Below, one piece after another: positions 27,479 through 38,938 of a stretch of DNA of 64,000 nucleotides. This DNA comes from Bacteroidota bacterium (GTDB lineage Bacteria > Bacteroidota > Bacteroidia > AKYH767-A > 2013-40CM-41-45). The notes under the pieces are model-generated. The model was not told where the DNA came from. It saw nothing but the letters and a program-made list of their open reading frames with translations, and searched no databases. Location: positions 140,157-204,156 of the forward strand of contig JADKIH010000007.1 in NCBI GenBank assembly GCA_016721305.1, in the 5' to 3' direction. Position numbers and translations under genes: made by a program. Every line of letters starts with the position of its first letter. Positions within the stretch are counted from its first letter, which is position 1.

Positions 27479-28655
27479 TTAAACGAGTTCAACAACTACA
27501 GCACTAGCACCCCACCACCATTACAGATTCCGGCAGCACCCAACTTAGCACCTTTTGCTTTAATACGTTCAAAAGGGTTACAATGATACGTGCACCTGAA
27601 CATCCGAGTGGGTGACCTAAAGAAACGGCTCCACCATAAACGTTCACTCGCGCAGGGTCAAGCTTCATAAGTTGGTTATTGGCAATTGAAACAACAGAGA
27701 ATGCCTCATTGATCTCAAAATACTCGATAGCTTCCATCTTCACACCGGCTCTTTCAGCTGCACGAGGAATTGCTTTCGATGGAGAAGTCGTGAACCATTC
27801 AGGCGCTTGTTGAGCATCGGCATAACCACGCAGAATTGCCAAAGGCTTAATGCCTAATTTGTCGGCTTTCTCTTTGCTCATCAAAACAACTGCAGCAGCG
27901 CCATCATTCAATTTTGATGCATTTGCAGCAGTTACTGTTCCGTCTTTCACAAACGCAGGCTTGAGTGTAGGAACTTTATCAGCTCTTAAGTTTTTATACT
28001 CTTCGTCTTCACTCACAACGATCGGATCTTTTCCTCTTACCGGAACAGAAATAGGAGCAATCTCTTCTTTGAAAGCACCTGCCGCATACGCTTCTTTCGA
28101 ACGACGATACGACTCCAATGCAAAAGCATCCTGATCTTCGCGGGAAATTTTACACTCTGTAGCACAAAGCTCAGCAGCATTTCCCATGTGATAATCTTTG
28201 TAAACGTCCCAAAGTCCGTCCTTCACCAATCCGTCTGTAATTGAGCCGTGACCGAGTTTGTAACCATTACGTGCTTTGTCGAGATAATAAGGAACATTAC
28301 TCATGCTTTCCATACCGCCTGCAACAACGCAATCGTTATGACCTAGCTGAATTGATTCAGCAGCCAGCATAATGGCCTTCATTCCTGATGCACAAACTTT
28401 ATTCACCGTAGTTCCGGGAACTGTATTCGGGATACCTGCCCAGATTGAAGCCTGAGTAACGGGAGCCTGACCAACACCGGCAGAAAGTACATTACCCATG
28501 TACACTTCCTGAACTTCTTTCGGGTCCAATTTTATTTTCTCGAGCGCCGCTTTAATAGCATGAGCACCCAATTGAGTTGCTGTAAAAGAGGAAAGTGAAC
28601 CACCGAAACTTCCAATAGGAGTGCGGGTTGCTGATACGATATAGACTTCTTTCAT
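27479..28655 (-). CDS. Acetyl-CoA C-acetyltransferase (thiolase), two frameshifts at the 3' end
   Basis: This is a thiolase II of 392 residues once repaired. It has the acyl-accepting Cys in NKVCASGMKA (C88), the NEAFSV motif and the histidine in GGAVSLGHPLGCSGAR. The second catalytic Cys, in GICNGGG, and the end ASAVVVELV lie past frameshifts near 27,555 (AAAA run) and 27,518 (GGGG run). Two restored bases give a normal thiolase end. It makes or cleaves acetoacetyl-CoA. I choose ATG 28655 because the family begins MKEVYIVSATRTPIGSFGG and the -7 box at 28683-28690 lies inside any longer reading. Confidence 0.9.
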
Positions 28656-28682
28656 AAGAGTGGATTTCTTGATTTTGGTGTG

Positions 28683-28690
28683 CAAATGTA
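28683..28690 (-). promoter_or_regulatory. -7 element of the thiolase gene
   Basis: TACATTTG on the minus strand, 27 bases before the ATG at 28655. No clear -33 TTG. Confidence 0.5.
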
Positions 28691-28873
28691 GCACTAAATT
28701 CTGAATAGGAATTGGCCTTCATCACTCTTTGAATACAGAATATAAACAAGGAAACACTTTCTTTTCCAAGCACTTAATACCTCAAGGAATGTTCATGGAT
28801 AGTTTCATAACTCTGTTAGCTACACTAGTATAGAAAGGAGGTAAAATTGTAATTTGCCGTCATTATCCATTTC

Positions 28874-30966
28874 ATGAAGAAGTATTTCATCCGCCTTTCA
28901 AATCAGCACGAGAATATCACCCGATACCTTTTGGTATTGCTTACGGTGGTCCTTATCGTCGTGGCCCTCCCGAAGGAGACGCAGTTCAATTACACGTATC
29001 AGAAAGGCAAACCTGGGCTTACGAAAATCTCCTGGCTCCGTTTGATTTTGCCATTGCAAAAACCGAATCGGAATTGAATGAGGAGAAAACTTCGGTGATG
29101 AAAAACGCTCATCCGTTTTATCGATTCGACGATAAAATGGTGGATCAGAAAATTTACCTCTTCAAAAATGAACTGAACGATGTTTGGACAAAGCGCTTTA
29201 AGAATACATCGCAATCACTGAAAGAGCAGGAGCAACACGATAAACTCAAGCATGCTCAGGAGACCATAGGCATTCAGGTTCTGAAAATGGTCTACGAACG
29301 GGGAATCATTCTCATCAACGATCAGTCGATGGAGAACAATCCGGATGGCATCATCACCGTCGTTCGTGAAAACATAGCGGAAGAACAAAGTCTCAAAGAT
29401 TACTATACAATTCAATCGGCTTTTGCCTTCATTCAATCGCAACTCGATAATATTTCATCGGCCGATGTGAATCTTCTTTCGCCATTACTGGAAAACTCGC
29501 TTGCTCATAATTTGCTATACGACGATCAGGCGACTAGGGTGTGGACAAAGCTTTTGCTCGATAAGATTTCACTTTCACACGGACTTGTTCAAAAAGACGA
29601 GACCGTCATCCTCAAAGGAGAAATTGTCGATGATATCCGATTCCAAAAGTTAGAATCGCTCAAGCTGGAAATGAAAAACCAGGAATTCAGCAGTAGCTCT
29701 CGGTGGTTGATGTTCCTGGGACATTTCATTTTGGTCGGATTGGCGATCACCATGCTGATTGTTTTCCTGTATATGTTCCGCCGACATATATACGACGACA
29801 ACGGCCGTATGCTCTTACTGATGTTGCTGATTCTTTTGGTAACATACATGTTCTTATGGGCAAGGAAGATCAACATCTTCGATATGTATCTGGTTCCGGT
29901 ATGTATTCTGCCGATTATCGTTAGGGCATTTTATGATACGAGAACAGCTTTATTCACACATATCATCACACTGCTGATTATCGGATTCGACGCACCGAGT
30001 GGATTCGAGTTTATGTTCATTCAAACCATCGCCGGAATGGTATCGATTTTCAGTATCCTGAATATGAGCCGCCGTGTACAATTCTTCATTTCCGTGATGA
30101 TGATCTTCGCCTCATATGCCATCTCGTTTATCGGCGTATCCATCATTCATGAAGCCAATTTCAGAAGCATCGACTGGATGAATCTGAAATGGTTCCTGGG
30201 AAATTCAATCATCACGCTATTTGCATTCCCACTGATTTTCATTTTCGAAAAAGCATTCGGCTTCCTGAGCGATGTAAGCTTAATGGAACTTTCCGATTCC
30301 AACTCGCCATTGATGCGTGAATTGTCGACAAAAACTCCGGGTACTTTCCAACATAGTTTGCAGGTAGCGAATCTCGCCGAAGCTGCCATTTTCCGAATAG
30401 GAGGGAATCGCCTGTTGATTCGTGCCGGCGCCATGTATCACGATATCGGGAAGATCGATATGCCGATGTACTTTATCGAAAATCAGAATACGCAGAGCAA
30501 TCCTCACGACGATCTTTCATTTGAAGAGAGTGCAAAAATCATCAAGAGTCACGTCATCCGCGGAATAGAAAAAGCCCGAAAGCATAATATTCCGGAGCAG
30601 ATCATCGACTTCATACGTACGCATCACGGTACAATTCGCCTGCAGTATTTTTATCAGTCATTCCTGAAGAATTTCCCGGAGCAGGTTCCCGATGAAGACC
30701 TATTCCGTTATCCCGGACCCTTACCATTTTCACGCGAAACCGCTGTTCTGATGATGGCCGATTCTGTAGAGGCTGCTTCCAGAAGTCTGAAAAATGCCGA
30801 TGCCGAATCGATCTCCAATCTGGTCGATTACATCATCGACAATCAGATCGAGCAAAATCAGTTTGAGAATGCGCCAATTACCTTGAAGGATATCAGCGAA
30901 ATCCGCAAATTATTTAAGAAAATGCTCATGAGTATCTACCATGTGCGGATAGAATACCCTCATTAA
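28874..30966 (+). CDS. PgpH-like 7TM-HD cyclic dinucleotide phosphodiesterase, one frameshift
   Basis: About 697 residues. An N-terminal membrane anchor (RYLLVLLTVVLIVVALP) is followed by an extracytoplasmic domain, seven membrane segments (about 210-410) and a cytoplasmic HD domain. The metal ligands are in TPGTFQHSLQVANLAEAA, GAMYHDIGKIDMP and RTHHGTI. This is the PgpH architecture; characterised members hydrolyse cyclic di-AMP. The frame breaks near 29,012: KGKPGLTKIS should continue as WAYENLLAPFDFAIAKTESELNEE in the next frame. The -7 box of truA lies just after its stop codon. Confidence 0.88.
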
Positions 30967-30970
30967 ATCG

Positions 30971-30978
30971 TATCTTTG
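30971..30978 (+). promoter_or_regulatory. -7 element of truA
   Basis: TATCTTTG, five bases after the stop codon of the HD-domain gene. Any -33 contact would lie within that gene's coding end. Confidence 0.55.
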
Positions 30979-30996
30979 CCCGACTTTTTGAGACCC

Positions 30997-31737
30997 GTGC
31001 GATACTTCCTCCGAATAGCCTTTAATGGCACTCCTTTCCATGGCTGGCAAATCCAGCAAAACGCAGATTCCGTTCAGGCACATATCAATTATGCCCTTGG
31101 AACACTTTTGCGCTCTGAAGTGGTGACTATCGGTTGCGGACGTACGGATACAGGCGTGCATGCAAGTCGTTTCTATTTGCATTTTGAAACGGAGAAGGAG
31201 ATCGAAAGTAGTCCTTTCCTGCATCAACTGAATTCTATTCTTCCGCCTGCCATTGCAGCTTATGCAATTTTCAAAGTAGGAGAAACCGATCACGCACGTT
31301 TCAGCGCGACACAGAGAACATACCATTACCATATTTATCAGCAGAAAAATCCATTCATCGGCGATCAGGCCTGGTTCTATCCGCATCCCTTGAATTTGGA
31401 AAAGATGAATTCGCTTGCTCCGCATTTGAAGGCACATACCGACTTTTCCTGTTTCAGCAAATCCAATACGCAGACATTTACAAACAATTGTAAAATCTTC
31501 GATGCAGAATGGACGAAGACCGAAACCGGACTTGTGTTCCGAATCACTGCTGATCGTTTCTTACGAAATATGGTGAGAGCTATTGTCGGAACATGTATCG
31601 AAGCCGGCACAGGAAAATTATCGGAAAGCGATTTTCAAAAAATCCTTGAAAGCAAAAACAGAAGTGAAGCAGGAGCGTCGGTTCCGGCTCACGGATTATT
31701 TCTTACCGACATAAAATATCCTTTTAACACAATTTAG
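30997..31737 (+). CDS. truA: tRNA pseudouridine(38-40) synthase TruA
   Basis: This 246-residue enzyme isomerises uridines 38-40 in the tRNA anticodon arm. The catalytic aspartate is in GCGRTDTGVHA (D51 from this start). FNGTPFHGWQ at the beginning and RFLRNMVRAIVGT near the end are standard. I choose GTG at 30997. The in-frame TTG at 30976 lies inside the TATCTTTG promoter box and would add residues that the family lacks. The ABC exporter gene follows after two bases. Confidence 0.92.
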   Translation: MRYFLRIAFNGTPFHGWQIQQNADSVQAHINYALGTLLRSEVVTIGCGRTDTGVHASRFYLHFETEKEIESSPFLHQLNSILPPAIAAYAIFKVGETDHARFSATQRTYHYHIYQQKNPFIGDQAWFYPHPLNLEKMNSLAPHLKAHTDFSCFSKSNTQTFTNNCKIFDAEWTKTETGLVFRITADRFLRNMVRAIVGTCIEAGTGKLSESDFQKILESKNRSEAGASVPAHGLFLTDIKYPFNTI

Positions 31738-31739
31738 AA

Positions 31740-33546
31740 ATGGCGAAAGATTCCGTTAGCGGGCGTGCGTTTGATATGAGGATTCTTCGTCGGATCTATG
31801 CCTTTACGCGACCATACAGATCTCGATTCATTCTGAGCGTTGTACTTACGCTCTTACTTGCTTTTATTTCGCCTGTTCGTCCAATATTAATTCAATATAC
31901 GATCGATCATTATATCCTAAAGCTCGATGAACATGGCTTGATGAATATGATGATTCTGATGGTCGTCTTGCTTTTAATTCAGACTGCGATTCAGTACTTA
32001 CACACGTATATCACAAACTGGCTCGGGCAGATCGTCATCCGCGATTTGCGTGTAAAGTTGTTCCGACACATTGCAAATTTACGCCTGAAATATTTCGATC
32101 ATACACCGATCGGAACGCTAGTTACCCGAACCATCAGTGACTTGGAAACCATTGCCGATATTTTCAGCGAAGGTTTGATTGTGATCATTGGAGACTTACT
32201 ACAGCTTTTCGTCATCATTGCCGTCATGTTTTTCAAGGACTGGCGATTAACACTCATCAGCTTGAGTACAATGCCAATCTTGCTGGTAGCGACACGAATT
32301 TTCCAATACGGAATCAACAAAACTTTCCGTGAAGTCAGAACTCAGGTTGCTGCCTTGAACACTTTTGTTCAGGAGCATATTACGGGAATGAATATCGTGC
32401 AGATCTTTAATCGTGAAGAAGAAGAAATGAAGCGCTTCAAATCGATTAACAAAGAGCATATGAAAGCGAATATTCGCTCGGTATGGTATTATTCGATTTT
32501 CTTTCCTGTTGTCGAGTTGCTCTCAGCCACATCTATCGGACTACTCGTTTGGTGGGGATCAGCAGGCGTCATCACGCATGATGTTTCATTGGGAAATGTC
32601 ATTGCCTTCATCATGTTCATCAACATGCTCTTTCGTCCGATCCGGGAATTGGCCGATAAGTTCAATACGCTTCAGATGGGAATGGTAAGCAGCGAGCGGG
32701 TTTTCAAAGTGCTGGATACGCAGGAATTCATTGCCGATAAAGGAACGATCCCAAGACAAATCACCGGCAATATTCGATTTGAGAATGTCTGGTTTGCCTA
32801 TAATGAAAGTCCGAAAACTGAAAACGGCGAGCCGGAATGGGTTATCCGCGATCTCAGCTTCGAAATTAAAGCAGGGGAGACGCTGGCATTGATCGGCGCT
32901 ACCGGTGCAGGAAAATCGTCGGTGATCAATCTCGTCGGCCGTTTATACGAATTCCAAAAAGGGAATATCTACATCGACGACATAAACATCCGAGATTACA
33001 AGCTCGACGATCTCCGTAAACAGATTGCCGTAGTTTTGCAGGACGTCTTTCTTTTTTCAGATTCCGTCATAAATAACATTACACTGAAAGATCATGCATT
33101 TCAGGAAGCAGGTGATGGAAGCCGCCGAAGCGGTCGGTGCCGACGAATTCATCAACAAGCTTCCCGGTAAGTACGATTTCAATGTGATGGAAAGAGGAGC
33201 GATGCTTTCTGTAGGACAGCGACAGTTGTTGTCATTTATCCGAGCCTATGTTTTCAAACCGTCGATTCTGGTTTTAGACGAAGCCACTTCCTCGATTGAC
33301 AGTGAATCGGAAGAAGTTAATTCAGGAGGCAACCGCACGAAGCTGACATCGAACCGAACTCAATCGTCATTGCCCACCGACTGGCAACTATTCAGAACGC
33401 TAATAAAATCATTGTCATGTCGCACGGCAAAAAGGCCGAAGAAGGGAATCATCAGGAATTATTGACGACAAAACGGGCTTTACAAGCAGCTGTATGAGTT
33501 GCAGTTTAGCGGAGCGGCAGGTACTAAGGTTAGGGATAAATTTTAA
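31740..33546 (+). CDS. ABC exporter (ATP-binding protein / permease), several 3' frameshifts
   Basis: This is a half-transporter of about 602 residues. The six-helix permease region (about 20-320) is followed by an ATPase domain with Walker A GATGAGKSS, Q-loop VVLQDVFLFSD, signature LSVGQRQ, Walker B ILVLDEATSSID and H-loop IAHRLATIQ. It resembles MsbA/LmrA-type multidrug or lipid exporters; no substrate can be inferred. The frame breaks near 33,105, 33,318, 33,355 and 33,473. The final GLYKQLYELQFSGA, usual for this family, reads to TAA at 33544-33546. The first 450 residues are undisturbed. It is translationally linked to truA by position. Confidence 0.87.
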
Positions 33547-33658
33547 GAACTTTAGTGCTTTCCAATTACGATCTACCAATAACCTATAACATCTTTAACC
33601 TTTATTTAACGCTTATATTTAATAAAAAGTAATTCATTTGACATAACAAACCAACACA

Positions 33659-34437
33659 ATGAAAAACAAAGCCCTACTTAATTCTTGCCTTAATCTTCTC
33701 GGTTAACGGTAAAAGCACAATCAGTTGACGAAATTGTAACTCACCACATCGATGCAATGGGTGGTGCTAAAAACTGACAAGTTTGAATTCGGTTATCATG
33801 CAAGGTTCAATAGAAGTGAGCCCCGGTATGAAAGCTCCTTTCTCTATGAAAATTAAAGATCAGAAAAAAGTACGTTTTGAACTTGAAATTCAGGGAATGA
33901 AAATGATCACTGCCTGCGATGGAGAAAGTGGTTGGAAAATCGTTCCATTTGCAGGCAAAACAGATCCTGAGCGTATGTCGGCGGAGGAAATTAAAGATTC
34001 AAAAGAACAGGCTGATGTTACAGGTGATCTTATTCAACTATAAAGAAAAAGGTTCAACTGTTGAGTTAGTCGACAAAGAAGATATGGAAGGAACAGAAGT
34101 TTACAAACTTAAAATCACCAAAAAATCAGGTGATGTGAGTTATGTATTTCTTGATGCATCTTCTTATATCATGCTTAAACAAACAAACGTTATCAAAATG
34201 GCCGACAAAGAAGTTCGTACAACAACGATAATGTCTAATTTCCAGGATGTCGAAGGCTATAAATTTCCTTTTACCATTGAAGTTCGTGGTGGTGATGGAG
34301 AAGAGCAAGGTCAGGCGATGGCTATTGAAAAAGTTTTGGTCAATCCTGTTATTGCCGATTCTGAATATGCAATGCCTGAAGTTAAACCTGCTGCACCTGC
34401 AACGCAGGAGCACCTGAGAAAAAATAAGAAGAGCTAA
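33659..34437 (+). CDS. LolA-like outer membrane lipoprotein-sorting family protein, multiply frameshifted
   Basis: The rebuilt protein of about 257 residues has a signal peptide (MKNKALL..., broken at about 33,678 and 33,700). A LolA-like beta domain follows with VDEIVTHHIDAMGG, MQGSIEVSPGMKAPFSMKIK, the ACDGESGWKIVPFAGKTDP segment and VFLDASSYIMLKQTN. Further breaks are near 33,775 and 34,030, and perhaps 34,420, where a shifted end would read GAPEKK and stop at 34,427. Such proteins are periplasmic, with a hydrophobic half-barrel; the ligand of this subgroup is unknown. It is distinct from true LolA at 57672. A terminator follows. Confidence 0.72.
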
Positions 34438-34445
34438 GATTCCAG

Positions 34446-34490
34446 TCCCGAAAACATACTAATTTATCGAGTACGTTTTCGGGATTTTTT
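34446..34490 (+). terminator. Terminator after the LolA-like gene
   Basis: TCCCGAAAAC (34446-34455) pairs with GTTTTCGGGA (34475-34484), followed by T6. Confidence 0.85.
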
Positions 34491-34525
34491 ATACCCAATC
34501 TTTTTTGAATGACAAAAAACAACAC

Positions 34526-37500
34526 ATGAAAAATAACACTACACTCACTTTTCTCTTCATCTTGATTGCCGGAATAAGTTTCGGACAGTCGGGAGTAAAA
34601 CTGACCAGCGGTATGCTGGGAACAATGGAGGCACGTCATATTGGTCCGGCGTTATGGGTGGACGTATTACCGCCATCGATGCCGTTAACAAAGATTCGCA
34701 TTCTGTATGTCGGAACTGCCGGAGGTGGAATCTGAAATCTTCAACAGGCGGTTCGCTATTCAAACCAATTTTCGATAAGTACACTCAATCTATCGGAGCA
34801 ATTGCCATCGATCAGAAAAATCCGGATGTGATCTGGGCAGGAACAGGTGAATCAAATATGCGAAACACGGTTTCAATCGGGACTGGCTTATATAAATCGA
34901 CGGATGCCGGAAACAGCTGGTCAAAAGTCGGACTCGACAGCACAGAGCATATCAGTCGCGTTGCGATCGACCCAACAAACTCCAATACAGTCTACGGGCA
35001 GCACCAGGACCATTATGGGTGATTCTCCGAATCGTGGCTTATACAAGACTACCGACGGCGGAAAGACGTGGGAGAAGGTGTTATACATCAATCCTACGCA
35101 CAGGAGTGGCCGAAGTCTTAGTGGATCCGCAAACTCCATCGACAATTTACGCCAGCACCTGGGAATTCCGTCGCAAGCCGTATGAGTTTGCATCGGGCGG
35201 AAAAGGATCAGCTGTTTACAAAAGTACGGATGGCGGAAAAACATGGAACAAAATCATCAGTGGCCTGCCTACAGGAGATTTCGGGCGTGTCGCACTAGCA
35301 TTAGCTCCAAGCGAACCAAAGAACCTATTTGCCATCGTTGAATCGAAGAAGACAAATCTTTATTTGTCGACCGACGGCGGACAAAACTGGCAGGAGCAAG
35401 GCTCGAATAACAACGTGGAAGGTCGTCCTTTTTATTTCAGCGTAATTGCCGTTGACCCAACAAAATCCGAAACGTGTTTATCGCCCGGCTTGGTCGCTTT
35501 CTATCAGCGATGATGGTGGTCGTTCTTTTACCGATGCGTCATTCGAAGGTGGCTGGGTTCATAGCGATCATCATGCTCTTTGGATTAATCCGAATAACAC
35601 CAAGCACATGTATCTCGGTACAGACGGCGGAGTTTACATGAGTCTCGATAAAGGAAACAACTGGTTATTCCTGAATAATATTCCTGTTTCAATGTTCTAC
35701 CACGTTGTAACCGACAAAGCCAAACCATATAATGTATATGGAGGTTTGCAGGACAATGGTTCATGGTTAGCACCTTCACAAAGCATCGGCGGAATCGATA
35801 ATGGTGACTGGAAGAATATCGGTGGTGGCGACGGATTCTGGGTTCAGGTAGATCAATCGAATCCTGATTATGTTTATTCGGAATCACAAGGCGGTTATGC
35901 CTCTTGTGTAAACATGAAAACGAACGAGTATTTTTCGATACAACCACAAGCATTACCCGGTGAGCCGAAACTTCGCTTCAACTGGAACACGCCGTTGTAT
36001 GCAAGTCCGACGAATAAGCACAAAATTTACATGGGTGCTCAGTATTTATACATGTCGGAAAATCGTGGTATCACCTGGAAAAAATTGTCACCGGATCTGA
36101 CAACGAATGATCCGTTAAAACAAAAGCAGGAAGAAAGCGGCGGAATCACTACCGACAACTCATCGGCAGAAAATCACTGTACGATTTTCACCGTTGCAGA
36201 ATCACCTTTCGACGAGAACACCATCTTTGTTGGAACAGATGACGGCAACATTCAACTCACGACGAATGGAGGAACGAATTGGACAAAAATCAATCCGGTG
36301 ATTGCCGGAATGCCTACTCAAATTTGGGTTTCGAGTATTGAGCCTAGTAAGTACGATAAGAACACCGTTTACGCTACGCTCGACAATCACATGTACGGCG
36401 ATATGAATACTTACGCCGTCGTTTCACATGACATGGGCAAATCGTGGTCGTTGATGAATACTGTCGAATTACATGCTGCTTATGCCCACCGAATCAAAGA
36501 AGATATTGTAAATAAGGATTTACTGTTTCTGGGTACTGAATTTGGCTTGTACATCTCAATCGATGGTGGCAAAAACTGGACTCAGTATAATTCCAAAATT
36601 CCTAATGTAGCGGTAAGAGACATCACCATTGAACCGACAACAAATGACCTCATACTTGCAACACATGGTCGCGGTGTTTTGATTGTCGACGATATTTCGC
36701 CGCTACGTCAGCTCAGTCAGCAAATACTTGCAAGCGACGTTTTCATTTTCAAAACACGTCCGACAGCGGTGACTAACGGTCACTGGGGAGGTGCTTTTCC
36801 TGATGCAGGCGGATTTGTTGGTCAGAATTCAACCGAAGAAGCCAACATCATTTACTACCTGAAAGATCGCGTCATGACTGGTGATGTAAAAATTCAGATT
36901 CTAGACAAAGACGGCAAAGAAGTTGGAACCGCACAGGCTACGAAGCGCAAAGGAATCAACAATGTCAGCTGGAGTATGCGTCGCAAACCACCTAGAACAG
37001 CAAAAGGAGTTCGTTTGGATAATGCAGGTTTCTTCGGTCCATTATGTCAACCCGGAACTTATACCATTCGGATTACCAAAGGCGATAAGACGTATGAGGA
37101 AACGATTGAGCTAATCAAAGATCCTGTATCAGCACATTCAACGGCCGATATTCAAATGCAAATTTCTACATCCGATTCGTTATACAAAATGTCGGAAGAA
37201 CTTGCATTCTTCAGCTCACAGGTTTTCGGCTTGAAAGATCAGGCAAAAGCAATGGCTGATTCAACTAAAATGCTAGTCTTACGTAAGCACTTAAATGAAT
37301 TCGTTGATAAGATGGAGTCTATTCGTAAAGAACTTATCGCAACGAAAGCAGGCTTAGGAATAACCGGCGAAGAACGCATCCGTGAAAAGTTGAGTGAGCT
37401 TTATGCGTATGTAGTTAGCTACGACGGCCGTCCGAGCGACTCTCAACTCGACAAAATGAAAGCCATCCGTCATGACTTAGAAATTCAAAAGGCAAAGGCA

Positions 37501-37695
37501 GAAAAGATCTGGGCTGCAGATTTAGTGAAATTGAATGCGACAATCGCTAAAGCAGGCGAGAAGCCATTAACCAAAATCACAAAAGAAGAATTCGACAAAC
37601 AAGACCCAAGTACCGGCGTGAATCCGAATAAGGGACTTCGTTTGCTATTCCCGCACCTGACACTCGAAGGGGCTGAATCGGTTGAAAGAGATTAG
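34526..37695 (+). CDS. Secreted VPS10/sortilin-like Asp-box beta-propeller protein, about five frameshifts
   Basis: The protein of about 1056 residues starts at ATG 34526, followed by a signal peptide (FLFILIAGISFGQS). At least nine Asp-box repeats of the form S-x-D-x-G-x-x-W are visible, for example KSTDGGKTW, LSTDGGQNW, VSHDMGKSW and ISIDGGKNW. They form a sortilin/VPS10 or glycosyl-hydrolase-type propeller ending at VAVRDITIEPTTNDLILATH, and a helical C-terminal region follows. No T9SS sorting domain is seen. The frame breaks near 34,660, 34,700, 35,000, 35,100 and 35,460; the last 750 residues are intact. Relatives in Bacteroidota are numerous; ligand unknown. The stop codon TAG is the first TAG of a 7 bp repeat array. 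Confidence 0.8.
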
Positions 37696-37740
37696 TAATT
37701 AGTAGTTAGAAATTAGAAATTAGTAATTAGTAAATTAGTA
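37691..37740. repeat. Tandem 7 bp repeat, about seven units of ATTAGTA type
   Basis: ATTAGTA ATTAGTA GTTAGAA ATTAGAA ATTAGTA ATTAGTA (A)ATTAGTA. The preceding gene's stop codon (37693-37695) is inside the first unit. Confidence 0.88.
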
Positions 37741-37745
37741 ACAGG

Positions 37746-37794
37746 AAACCCACAAAAAAAGCGAAGAGTACATCTTCGCTTTTTTTGTGGGTTT
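37746..37794 (+). terminator. Strong bidirectional terminator between convergent genes
   Basis: A perfect 22 bp stem (37746-37767 with 37773-37794) has a five-base loop and internal A7/T7. It serves the propeller gene and, on the other strand, the gene ending at 37827. Confidence 0.92.
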
Positions 37795-37826
37795 TGAATT
37801 CTGAATTTTGAATTCTAAATTCCCTA

Positions 37827-38697
37827 CTAAGCCGTCGCCTTCATCAACTCCGTCAACTCCTCAACTTTATCCATAAAGCCAAGCTTGTGGTAGGAGTTAA
37901 TCAAATTACGAATCAATCGTTGAATCATATCGCGGTTAGAGCAAGGTTCATAGAATAATTTCTCTTGCGGGATTTTCAACTGAAGAAGGAAGTTATCGAT
38001 TTCTTTGCGGTTGAATACATCTCCTTTACTGAATGGGTTGATGTAGAAAAGAATCTTTGAATGGTCATCGATCGAAACCGGATCATTCAACTCGTCTTTA
38101 TAACAAAGTACGAAGTGTTCAGGAAGGTTTACACCATAGACAGGAATGCCTGCTGAGCGTGCAATCTCAAGATAAAGTATAGAGAGCATCAACGGATTTC
38201 CTTTACGAGTCTCTAAAGCGATATTGATAAAGCTATTTTGAGGAGCATGGTAATTTTGAGTGTTACCGGAGAAGCCGTGAATATCGAAGAATATCTTATT
38301 AAGGACCTTTACCTGTTCAAGAGCAGTCAGATTATCATTCATTTCCAACCATGCATCTTTTCTCATCTTATCCAATTGCTTTTGGATTTGTTCTTCCTGC
38401 AATTCCGGATATTGATAACGGGAAAGGAGGATAGCACCTTTAATGAGATCATGAGAACCCGAATGAGCCCAAACATGAAGTTCGTGGCGAAGATCATCGA
38501 ACTGAATCTTATGAATCACAGCTTCGAGTCGTTCCTGCATAATTGCGTCCATGGCCGAACTCCATGCATTTTCCAAAATGGAATAACGTCCTTCCTAAAT
38601 CGATCAGGCGACTTTCAATTTGCTGGTAAATTTCGCTGTCAGAATCGTCGAGCAGGCGAATAAGTGCATTGACTTCGTTGCGGTTGATGTTTTTCAT
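37827..38697 (-). CDS. SirB1-type transglutaminase-like family protein, one frameshift
   Basis: About 289 residues with the SirB1/transglutaminase-like core: LNKIFFDIHGFSGN, then NSFINIALETRKGNPLMLSILYLEIARSAGIPVYGVNLPEHFVL, here lacking an obvious catalytic cysteine. TPR-like repeats normally follow and the end MIQRLIRNLINSYHKLG fits. The N-terminus, from ATG 38697 (EVNALIRLLDDSDSEIYQQI), is in another frame and joins near 38,590 before AWSSAMDAIMQERLEAV. The function of the family is unknown; the His in PEHFVL matches the family histidine. Confidence 0.78.
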
Positions 38698-38885
38698 ACA
38701 AGGTCTTTAACCTGCGAATCAGAGAAAAGATACCTGCATCGAACCGTTATTTTCAACAGAATTTTGTTTGAAGATAATTAGGAAGGAAAATGAAACTTTC
38801 TAAAAAAACCCTTTTTTTGTTTAAAAAATGAGGTAAATTGTTGAAACGTTTTACGTGAATATGGCATAAGCCCGCTAAAAATCAA

Positions 38886-38893
38886 TACTTTTG
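38886..38893 (+). promoter_or_regulatory. -7 element of the SBBP propeller gene
   Basis: TACTTTTG, 45 bases before the ATG. No -33 TTG at the usual distance. Confidence 0.4.
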
Positions 38894-38938
38894 CAATTGA
38901 TTCCCCATTACACATCAAATACCCAAAAATCTTATTAA

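Noticed and set aside
33659..37695. Programmed frameshifting in the LolA-like and propeller genes
   Set aside because: Breaks are many, scattered and lack a common slippery site plus structure; sequencing error is simpler.
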